Shown: positions 1-5,890 of the stretch, one piece after another | Numbering within the stretch: position 1 is the first letter of the stretch | Layout: the number at the start of each line of letters is the position of its first letter | Assembly: GCA_937925645.1 (NCBI GenBank) | Contig: CALAMB010000174.1 | Coordinates: 1 to 10,056, forward strand | Origin: an uncultured Acidobacteriota bacterium | GTDB taxonomy: Bacteria > Acidobacteriota > JAAYUB01 | DNA length: 10,056 bases | Direction of reading: 5' to 3' | Notes under the pieces: generated by a model | What the model was told of the DNA's origin: nothing | The model's database searches: none | What the model saw: only the letters and a program-made list of their open reading frames with translations | Position numbers and translations under genes: made by a program

Positions 1-884
1 TCGAACTGGAATTCCTGCCGCTCGGGGTACAGCATGTACTCGCCCTGGCCCTGCATGGCCAAGCTAGGCGTGAAGCGGTGGAAATAGCGGGCGCTCACGC
101 TGCCGGTGAGGTCGCCGTCGTCGGTGGCCCCCAGGTCGAAGCCCAGCAAGCCCAAGTCACCCCACGCCAACTTCAGCGGAGCGGCGGGCGCCTCGGCCTG
201 GGCCGGTTTCTCCACCATGGCCGGCGGCGGGAGCGGCGGCGGCGCGGGAGCCGCTCCGGCCAGATCCCGCATCCGGGCGAGCTCGTTCTCGAGCCGCGCC
301 TGGCGGTCCTTGAGTTGCTGGAGCTCGCCCAGAATCTTGTCCAGGTCGGCCAGCTTGTTCAGGATGGCGTCCTGCTTCTGGCCCAGTTCGGCCAGCTTGT
401 CCTTGCAGGTGTCCTGCTGCAGCTGCTGAATCACGCCGCTGATGGGCACGTCGCGCTTGAGAATTTCCCGCACGCCGTCCTTCATCCGGTACAGCGTGAA
501 CACCACCCGCCGGTTCATGAACCGGCCTTCAGGCGTCGTGTTCTCGTTTTTGGGTTCACGCTTGCCCTTGCCGGACACTTCCACCTGGTCGGGGCGGGCG
601 CCGTACTTGACCAGGAAGTCACGGACCGCGGCCGCCCGCTTGATGGCCAGTTGGTCGTTGTAGCGGTCGGAACCCACCACGTCGCAATGCCCCTCGACCA
701 ACAGTTGAAACTCGGGATTCTTGCCGAGGAGGTCGGCCACCTCGAGCATGGACGGGAACCCGTCCACAAGAACGGACGAATTGAAGACGAAGTTGACCTC
801 TTCCCAGTCGTTCTTGTCCACGGGCAGCGCCCAACCGGCCAGAACCACCAGGGCGAGCAGGCAGCACCACGTTGCACGTTTCAT
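1..884 (-). CDS. OmpA-domain outer-membrane protein with inverted domain order (3' end missing)
   Basis: The gene runs off the left edge; 294 codons are visible and no stop is seen. The ATG at 884 follows a strong AAGGAGGAG ribosome site. Residues 1-19 form a signal peptide (KR, a hydrophobic core, GWA before the mature end) with no lipobox. Residues 29-133 are an OmpA-like peptidoglycan-binding domain: VNFVFNSS strand, GHCD with D68, and R83 in LAIKRAAAV. D68 and R83 are 15 residues apart, the spacing of the two diaminopimelate-binding residues known in OmpA domains. Residues 150-207 look like a coiled coil rich in Leu, Lys, Glu and Gln. Residues 211-236 are a Pro/Ala linker. From about 238 the sequence alternates polar and hydrophobic residues (SVSARYF, EYMLYP), as beta-barrel strands do. 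The likely role is to anchor the outer membrane to the cell wall. The family call is firm; the barrel is inferred from a partial sequence. Confidence 0.88.
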   Translation of the reverse strand, partial: MKRATWCCLLALVVLAGWALPVDKNDWEEVNFVFNSSVLVDGFPSMLEVADLLGKNPEFQLLVEGHCDVVGSDRYNDQLAIKRAAAVRDFLVKYGARPDQVEVSGKGKREPKNENTTPEGRFMNRRVVFTLYRMKDGVREILKRDVPISGVIQQLQQDTCKDKLAELGQKQDAILNKLADLDKILGELQQLKDRQARLENELARMRDLAGAAPAPPPLPPPAMVEKPAQAEAPAAPLKLAWGDLGLLGFDLGATDDGDLTGSVSARYFHRFTPSLAMQGQGEYMLYPERQEFQF

Positions 885-996
885 GGCTCCTCCTTTATGC
901 CAAACAACGATGAATCGGTTTCAGCTCAAACAAAGGGAATTCATGTCGTATACTAAGGATGCAACAATCGGTCCGGAGTGGATGTAACGTCCTGTG

Positions 997-1025
997 TTGT
1001 CCTGAAACGAACATTCAGGCATTAT
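997..1025 (+). promoter_or_regulatory. Candidate sigma70-type promoter for the M24 peptidase gene
   Basis: The -35 box is TTGTCC (997-1002) and the -10 box is CATTAT (1020-1025), each matching four of six consensus bases, with a 17-base spacer. Transcription would start near 1032, giving a leader of about 30 bases that contains the AAAGGAGG ribosome site at 1042-1049. No comparably good promoter was seen for the divergent OmpA gene in the same 177-base gap. Confidence 0.5.
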
Positions 1026-1061
1026 TTGAGATATTTTAGTCAAAGGAGGCTGGGTTTGTAA

Positions 1062-2243
1062 ATGATTCGTGAAAAAATTCACCAAGCGGTCGGCATTATG
1101 CAGGAACTCGGCATCGACGCCTGGCTGATTTTCGGGCGCGAGTCGCACACGTCGGTGGATCCATGCGTCCCGCTGGTCGTGGGGACGGGCTACACCTGGG
1201 CCTCCGCGTTCATCATCACCCGGACCGGCCGGACCATCGCCATCGTCGGCAGCCTGGACGCGGCCGAGGTTCAGAAGCGGGGCGATTACGCCACGGTGAT
1301 CACATACGTGGGCGGGGTGCGCGACGCGCTCCGGCAGGTGCTGGCCGAGCTGGATCCGGCCACCATCGCCATCAATTACTCCTATGACGATGTCATGGCC
1401 GACGGCCTGACTCACGGGATGTACCTCCTGCTGTTGAGGAACCTGGAGGGAACTCCGTATCCGGACCGGCTGGTGTCTTCGGAGCGCCTGATCGGTGCCC
1501 TGCGGGGCAGCAAGTCGCCCGAGGAAGTCCGTCGCATTCAGCGCGCCGTGGCCGAGACGGAGAAAATCTTTCAGATGGTGACCGGCTACATCCAGCCAGG
1601 CCGGACGGAGCGGCAGATTCATGAATTCGTGCTCCAGCGGGTCAGGGAGACGGGCTTTGAACTGGCCTGGGACGAAGTGCACTGTCCCGCCGTGTTCACC
1701 GGTGTTCCGGACCAGGGCGAAGCGCACACCGGCCCCACCGACAAGGCGGTGGAGCGGGGGCACGTGATCAACATGGATTTCGGACTGCGCGTCGACGACT
1801 ACGTGTCCGATCTCCAGCGGACCTGGTACGTGCTGCGCGAGGGCGAAAGCGAACCGCCGGAGAGCGTCCGCCGGGGCTTCGACGCCGTGGTGGGCGCGAT
1901 CGCCCGCGCCGCCGAGGCGCTGAAGCCGGGGGTGGAGGGCTGGCGCATCGACGCGATCGCCCGCGACCACATCATGGCCTGCGGTTTTGACGAGTTCAAG
2001 CACGCGCTGGGTCATCAGGTGGGCCGCTCGGCGCACGACGGCGCCGGATTGCTCTGCCCGCGCTGGGAGCGCTACGGGCAGCTGCCCGACCTGAAGATCG
2101 AGGCGGGGCAGGTTTACACCCTGGAGCCGCGGGTGCACATCGCCGGCCACGGCGTGGCCACGGTGGAGGAGATCGCGGTGGTGACGCCCGAGGGCGGCCG
2201 GTTCCTGTCGTCGTTCCAGCGGGAGCTCTGGCTTATCCGGTGA
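1062..2243 (+). CDS. M24-family metallopeptidase (Xaa-Pro aminopeptidase/dipeptidase-like)
   Basis: This 393-residue protein has no signal peptide, so it is probably cytoplasmic. Residues 1-145 form a creatinase-like N-terminal domain. Residues 155-390 form the pita-bread catalytic domain. All five expected metal ligands are present: D239 (NMDFG), D250 (VSDLQRTW), H318 (ALGHQVG), E355 (YTLEP) and E369 (TVEEI). Supporting histidines H222 (EAHTGP) and H325 (SAHDG) are also present. Family members use two Mn, Co or Zn ions to cleave bonds next to proline, either removing an N-terminal residue or splitting Xaa-Pro dipeptides. The length suits either activity and the sequence does not fix the substrate. 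The ATG follows AAAGGAGG by 12 bases. Its last 11 bases overlap the end of the convergent sirtuin gene. It appears to be a single-gene unit, and its neighbours say nothing about its job. Confidence 0.92.
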   Translation: MIREKIHQAVGIMQELGIDAWLIFGRESHTSVDPCVPLVVGTGYTWASAFIITRTGRTIAIVGSLDAAEVQKRGDYATVITYVGGVRDALRQVLAELDPATIAINYSYDDVMADGLTHGMYLLLLRNLEGTPYPDRLVSSERLIGALRGSKSPEEVRRIQRAVAETEKIFQMVTGYIQPGRTERQIHEFVLQRVRETGFELAWDEVHCPAVFTGVPDQGEAHTGPTDKAVERGHVINMDFGLRVDDYVSDLQRTWYVLREGESEPPESVRRGFDAVVGAIARAAEALKPGVEGWRIDAIARDHIMACGFDEFKHALGHQVGRSAHDGAGLLCPRWERYGQLPDLKIEAGQVYTLEPRVHIAGHGVATVEEIAVVTPEGGRFLSSFQRELWLIR

Positions 2244-2979
2244 TCCGCCGGGCGAGTTCGGTCATGGTGCGCGCGAACGGACCGGCGATGAAGTGATCGG
2301 TCACGCTGTCGGTGAGCGCCGTGGGCCGGACATTGAGCTCAACGATCGTGGCGCCGGCCGCCTTGGCTTCATGCGGGATCAGGCTGGCGGGAGCCACTTC
2401 AGCCGAGGTGCCCGCCACCAGCAGCACCCCGCACTCCCGCGCCATGGCGAAGGCGTCTGTCAGCGCCGCTTCGGGAATCGCCTCCCCGAAAAACACGAAA
2501 TCCGGCTTGTAGACGCGGCCGCAGGCGCAGCGCGGCACGGGAACGGATTTGACGGACGGTTCGTCCGATGGGCAGGTCCGCCCGCAGCCGAGACAGACCA
2601 GCCGCCGCAGGCTGCCGTGAAACTCCACCACCCGGCGGGAGCCGGCGGCCTGGTGCAGGCCGTCGATGTTCTGCGTGACAACCGCGTGGAGCGCACCGGC
2701 GGCCTCCAGCGCGGCCAGGGCCAGGTGACCGGCGTTGGGCCGGACGTCGCCGTAGCTGTCCAGGAGCTCACGGATGAAGACCCAGACCTTGTCCGGATGC
2801 CGCCGGAATGCATCCAGCGTGGCGTATTCCGCCACGTCGTAACGGTCCCACAACCCGCCGGGAGACCGGAAATCAGGCAAGCCCGATTCCACCGACACAC
2901 CGGCGCCGGTGAAGGCCAGGTTGAAGCGGGAGTCCCGAAATGCGCCGGCGGCGCGGGCCAGGATATCGCTGTCGTTCAT
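2233..2979 (-). CDS. SIR2-family NAD-dependent protein deacylase (sirtuin)
   Basis: The protein is 248 residues, the usual size of a compact bacterial sirtuin. It removes acyl groups from lysines using NAD+ and yields nicotinamide and O-acyl-ADP-ribose. Visible motifs in order: GAGVSVESGLPDFRS (25-39, NAD binding), TQNID (102-106), catalytic H121 (EFHGS), a zinc site from C129/C132 and C151/C153, FGE (164-166), GTS (190-192) and ELN (214-216). The second cysteine pair is CxC rather than CxxC, a spacing I believe other sirtuins share. The Tyr-x-x-Arg pair that marks desuccinylases is absent from the VWVFIREL segment, so deacetylation is more likely; this is inference. I chose the ATG at 2979 because GGAGG lies four bases upstream. 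The frame stays open to 3264, but that extension would cross the divergent moaA start and adds nothing sirtuin-like. Confidence 0.94.
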   Translation of the reverse strand: MNDSDILARAAGAFRDSRFNLAFTGAGVSVESGLPDFRSPGGLWDRYDVAEYATLDAFRRHPDKVWVFIRELLDSYGDVRPNAGHLALAALEAAGALHAVVTQNIDGLHQAAGSRRVVEFHGSLRRLVCLGCGRTCPSDEPSVKSVPVPRCACGRVYKPDFVFFGEAIPEAALTDAFAMARECGVLLVAGTSAEVAPASLIPHEAKAAGATIVELNVRPTALTDSVTDHFIAGPFARTMTELARRITG

Positions 2980-3010
2980 GTTGCCTCCGAAGCGGCAGAC
3001 GCCGGCTGTC

Positions 3011-3040
3011 ATGATATCGAAAGCGCGGGGTGGGCGGCAA
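3011..3040 (-). promoter_or_regulatory. Candidate promoter for the sirtuin gene
   Basis: On the minus strand the -35 box is TTGCCG (3035-3040, four of six) and the -10 box is TATCAT (3011-3016, five of six), with an 18-base spacer. The start would be near 3004, leaving a leader of about 25 bases that holds the GGAGG ribosome site. An imperfect inverted repeat at 3033-3054 overlaps the -35 box. Confidence 0.5.
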
Positions 3041-3054
3041 CGATGTTGTTCGCC
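3033..3054. repeat. Imperfect inverted repeat between sirtuin and moaA
   Basis: The arms are GGCG-g-CAAC and GTTG-tt-CGCC around a three-base centre (GAT), so eight pairs with a one-versus-two base bulge. It sits in the 150-base divergent gap, over the sirtuin -35 box and about 30 bases upstream of the moaA -35 box. It could be an operator, but a repeat this size can also arise by chance in GC-rich DNA. Confidence 0.3.
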
Positions 3055-3083
3055 GATGGCGGAAGGGATGGTTTCGGGCCGCG

Positions 3084-3112
3084 TTGCAACGGGTGGGGCT
3101 TTCCAGTATACT
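3084..3112 (+). promoter_or_regulatory. Promoter of the moaA-tupB-tupC operon
   Basis: The -35 box is TTGCAA (3084-3089) and the -10 box is TATACT (3107-3112, five of six), with an exact 17-base spacer. Transcription should start near 3119, only about 11 bases before the moaA ATG. That leaves no room for a molybdenum-cofactor riboswitch or any other structured leader. Regulation by metal or cofactor would have to act through a DNA-binding protein. Confidence 0.62.
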
Positions 3113-3129
3113 GCCCGGGGGAAGGGACG

Positions 3130-4134
3130 ATGACGCACGAACACACACCTCTGGCCGACCATCACAACCGGCTGATCAATTACCTGCGGATCTCGATCAC
3201 CGACCGGTGCAATTTCCGCTGCCAGTACTGCATGCCGGCGGAAGGCATCCCGCTGCTGAATCATGCGGACATCCTGACCTACGAAGAGATCCTGCGCTGC
3301 GCGCGCATCGCGATTTCGCTGGGTGTCCGGAAAATCCGGGTCACCGGCGGCGAGCCCCTGGTCCGCCGCGGCGTGGTGCCCCTGCTGAGCGAGTTGTCGC
3401 GGCTGCCGGGTCTCGCCGACCTCAGCGTGACGACCAACGGCGCGCTGCTGGGACGCTATGCGACTCAGCTACGGGCGGCCGGCCTTCACCGGGTGAACAT
3501 CAGCCTGGACACACTGCGGCCGGACCGGTTCACAGCCATCACCCGCCGGCCCGCCCTGGCGGACGTGCTCGAGGGCATCCGGGCGGCCGAGGCGGCCGGC
3601 CTGCATCCCATCAAGATCAATGTGGTCACCATGCGGAGCGTCAACCGGGACGAAATCGCCGATTTTGCGGCGATGACGCTGGAACGCCCCTACGAAGTCC
3701 GTTTCATCGAGCTGATGCCTGTGGGGGGACACGCGTACTGGGACCCTGCCCAACTGGTGACGGGCGAGGAGGTGCTCCAGGTTCTCGGCGAGCGCTACGA
3801 GCTGGCACCGCTGGATGATCCGGCAGGCGGGCCGGTGTCCAACCGCCTCTTCAGTATTCGCGGCGCGGCCGGGCGGATCGGGTTGATCAGCCCCATGTCC
3901 GACCACTTTTGCCAGCGGTGCAACCGGCTGCGTCTGACGCCGGACGGCAAGCTCCGCACCTGCCTGTTCCACGAGGCGGAGGTGGACCTGCGCCAACTGC
4001 TGCGCTCGGGCGTCGGCGATGCGGCGTTGGCCGGGGTGTTCCGGACGGCGGTAGCCCAGAAGCCGGCCGGACCGGCGGGTGCCATCGGCGGCGTGTGGAA
4101 GTGCACGTCGGCCATGTCCCGCATCGGCGGCTGA
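3130..4134 (+). CDS. moaA: GTP 3',8-cyclase MoaA (molybdenum cofactor biosynthesis)
   Basis: MoaA is a radical-SAM enzyme that turns GTP into 3',8-cyclo-GTP, the first step of molybdopterin synthesis, acting in the cytoplasm with MoaC. The protein is 334 residues, a normal length. The N-terminal cluster motif is C27-x3-C31-x2-C34 in TDRCNFRCQYCMP. TGGEP (72-76) is the SAM-binding glycine motif. The second, GTP-side cluster is C261-x2-C264 and C278, inside DHFCQRCNRLRLTPDGKLRTC. The protein ends in SRIGG; the terminal double glycine is a known MoaA feature needed for activity. The ATG at 3130 gives an N-terminus directly before the usual LRISITDRC segment, with only a weak purine-rich ribosome site. 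tupB starts 35 bases downstream on the same strand, so cofactor synthesis and metal uptake are probably transcribed together. No other moa, moe or mog gene is visible. Confidence 0.96.
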   Translation: MTHEHTPLADHHNRLINYLRISITDRCNFRCQYCMPAEGIPLLNHADILTYEEILRCARIAISLGVRKIRVTGGEPLVRRGVVPLLSELSRLPGLADLSVTTNGALLGRYATQLRAAGLHRVNISLDTLRPDRFTAITRRPALADVLEGIRAAEAAGLHPIKINVVTMRSVNRDEIADFAAMTLERPYEVRFIELMPVGGHAYWDPAQLVTGEEVLQVLGERYELAPLDDPAGGPVSNRLFSIRGAAGRIGLISPMSDHFCQRCNRLRLTPDGKLRTCLFHEAEVDLRQLLRSGVGDAALAGVFRTAVAQKPAGPAGAIGGVWKCTSAMSRIGG

Positions 4135-4169
4135 CCGGTTGGCTGAATCTCCGTGGCGAGGATGGGCGT

Positions 4170-4868
4170 GTGGAGTTTTTAAAGGAGGCGCTGGCCAGGG
4201 CGGGGCAACTGATCATCACGGGCGACGCCGACCTCTACAGCGCGCTCTGGATCTCGCTGAAGGTCAGTCTGGCGGCCATCGCCGCGGCCACGCTCATTGC
4301 GGTGCCGGCCGGATTCGCATTGGGCACCTTTCGGTTTCCCGGCCGCCGCATGATTCTCACGGTTTGCCAAACGCTCATGGCGGTGCCCACCGTGGTCGTG
4401 GGGCTGCTGCTGTATGCGATGTTTTTCCGCCAGGGGCCCCTCGGGCCGCTGGGCCTGTTGTTCACGCCGGCCGTCATGGCCATCGGCCAGACGGTGCTGA
4501 TTCTGCCCCTGCTGGTGTCGCTGGTCAGCGCCGCGCTGGAGCAGGCGGATCCCCGTCTGCGCGAGGAGGCCTGGGCGCTGGGGGCGGGCCGCCGCCAGCA
4601 GCTCTGGGTGCTCCTGCACCACTGCCGGATCCCGCTGGCCGTGGCGGTGTTCTCCGCCCTGAGCCGGGCAATCTCCGAGGTGGGCAGCGCGATGATGATC
4701 GGCGGCAACATCCGCGGCTACACCCGGAACATCACCACGGCCATCGCCCTGGAAACCAGCAAGGGGGAGTTCGCCCTCGGCATCGGACTCGGGTTCATCT
4801 TGCTGGCGCTGGCGCTGACGCTCAACGCCCTGATCGTTGTCCTGCGCCGGAGGTTCCGTGCTGGCTAA
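4170..4868 (+). CDS. tupB: Tungstate ABC transporter permease TupB
   Basis: This 232-residue membrane protein has about five hydrophobic segments, near residues 23-45, 55-90, 100-125, 145-160 and 195-225. EEAWALGAGRRQQLWVLL is the EAA-type cytoplasmic loop that contacts the ATPase. The stretch around MMIGGNIRGYTRNITTAIALE, followed by TSKGEF and a hydrophobic tail, is typical of TupB and separates it from the molybdate (ModB) and sulfate (CysT/CysW) permeases. It should form the channel through which tungstate, or possibly molybdate, crosses the inner membrane. I chose GTG at 4170 because GAGG lies about eight bases upstream and the length then matches the family. The frame is open back to 3909, but that part lies over moaA and lacks family features. 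tupC follows with an 11-base overlap, which suggests translational coupling. Confidence 0.88.
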   Translation: MEFLKEALARAGQLIITGDADLYSALWISLKVSLAAIAAATLIAVPAGFALGTFRFPGRRMILTVCQTLMAVPTVVVGLLLYAMFFRQGPLGPLGLLFTPAVMAIGQTVLILPLLVSLVSAALEQADPRLREEAWALGAGRRQQLWVLLHHCRIPLAVAVFSALSRAISEVGSAMMIGGNIRGYTRNITTAIALETSKGEFALGIGLGFILLALALTLNALIVVLRRRFRAG

Positions 4869-5862
4869 CATCATCCTCGATGCCGTCGGTGTCCGCCGCA
4901 ACGGGGCCGAGCTGTTTCAGGTGCCGCATTTGACCATCGCCGGCGGACGCATCCTGGCCGTCCTCGGGGAGAACGGCTGCGGCAAGACCACGTTTCTTCG
5001 CCTGCTGGCTGGCCTGGAGCGGGATTTCAGCGGCGTCATTCGCTACGACGACCGACCCCACGCCACCTATTTCCAGGGACGCAACCGGCCGCGTGACCTG
5101 CTGCTGCTGGCCCAGGAGCCGCTGCTGTTCGACTACTCGGTGGAGCGCAACCTGGCGTACGGTCTCCGCCTGGATGGCCGGTCAAACCGGGAGGCGCATG
5201 AACGCGTCGCCGACGTCCTCGGACGGCTGAACATCCACGGGCTGGCCAAGCGGCGGGCCACCCGGCTGTCCGGCGGAGAGAAGCGACGGGTGGCGCTGGC
5301 CCGGGTCCTGGTGATGGCGCCGCGGTTCCTGCTGCTCGACGAACCCTTCGCCGACGTGGATCCCCTCAACCGGGAGCTGATCGAAACCGTGCTGCTGGAA
5401 CAAGCCCGGCAGCGGGGCGCGGCGGTGGTGTTCACAACCCACCAGGCGGAAATCGCGATCCGGCTGACGGACGAAATCGCCCAGATCGCCGGGGGCCGGC
5501 TGGGGCCCCATCACCCCCGCAACGTGCTGCGCGGAACAGCCGGCCAGGAGGGCCGGCAGCACTACTTCCGGACCGGGGCCGTGACCCTCGAGATCCTGCC
5601 CTTCACCCGGCCGCCCGGGTTGGTGCACATCCCGCCCACCGAAATCGTCCTGAGCCGGGCGGCCCTTCACGGCACCGCCCGCAACCAGCTGCGGGGAACG
5701 ATCCGCGCCACCCGCCAGCAGGGCGAGACGGCGGATGTCACGGTGGACTGCGGGATCAGTCTGGAGGCCCGGATCACCCTGCAGTCGCTGCAGGAGCACC
5801 GGTTGGTGGTGGGGGACGAGGTCTACCTGAGTTTCAAAACCTCGGCGATTCGCTTTCTGTAG
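4858..5862 (+). CDS. tupC: Tungstate ABC transporter ATPase TupC with C-terminal MOP domain
   Basis: This is the cytoplasmic ATPase partner of TupB, 334 residues long. Motifs in order: Walker A GENGCGKTT (37-45), Q-loop Q86, signature LSGGE (137-141), Walker B FLLLDEP (157-163) and switch histidine H195 (TTHQ). After the ATPase core, residues 262-334 form a molybdate/tungstate-binding MOP (TOBE) domain, marked by ARNQLRGTI near 274-282 and a hydrophobic strand-rich end. In ModC-type ATPases such domains bind the oxyanion and shut the pump off when the metal is plentiful, so the same feedback is likely here. I chose GTG at 4858, four bases after GGAGG; a TTG at 4837 is in frame but has weaker support. 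The gene overlaps tupB by 11 bases. The substrate-binding subunit TupA is not encoded downstream, where a convergent gene begins within 30 bases. Confidence 0.9.
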   Translation: MLANIILDAVGVRRNGAELFQVPHLTIAGGRILAVLGENGCGKTTFLRLLAGLERDFSGVIRYDDRPHATYFQGRNRPRDLLLLAQEPLLFDYSVERNLAYGLRLDGRSNREAHERVADVLGRLNIHGLAKRRATRLSGGEKRRVALARVLVMAPRFLLLDEPFADVDPLNRELIETVLLEQARQRGAAVVFTTHQAEIAIRLTDEIAQIAGGRLGPHHPRNVLRGTAGQEGRQHYFRTGAVTLEILPFTRPPGLVHIPPTEIVLSRAALHGTARNQLRGTIRATRQQGETADVTVDCGISLEARITLQSLQEHRLVVGDEVYLSFKTSAIRFL

Positions 5863-5890
5863 TCACTCGGATCCATCGGAAAATCCGGCC

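Noticed and set aside
943..987. A 14-codon open frame in the OmpA/M24 divergent gap
   Set aside because: It lies upstream of the M24 promoter, has only a weak GGGA ribosome-like stretch, and is too short to support as a gene.
885..1061. Promoter for the OmpA gene on the minus strand
   Set aside because: TATACG and TAGTAT elements are present, but none has an acceptable -35 box at 16-18 bases, so I did not list one.
921..2150. Long open frame (409 codons) on the minus strand opposite the M24 gene
   Set aside because: It lies wholly opposite a gene with complete catalytic motifs, has no recognisable domain, and is rich in His/Arg/Gly as GC-skewed antisense frames are.
2293..3129. In-frame upstream extension of moaA to 2293
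   Set aside because: This part is antisense to the sirtuin gene. The 334-residue form has normal MoaA length, and the promoter at 3084-3112 lies inside the extension.
2980..3129. Possible molybdenum-cofactor riboswitch before moaA
   Set aside because: The promoter leaves only about 11 transcribed bases before the ATG, and the conserved structure of that riboswitch is not seen.
5863..5890. Possible bidirectional terminator between tupC and the transglycosylase
   Set aside because: The 28-base gap has only a GGATCC palindrome and no stem with a T tract on either strand.
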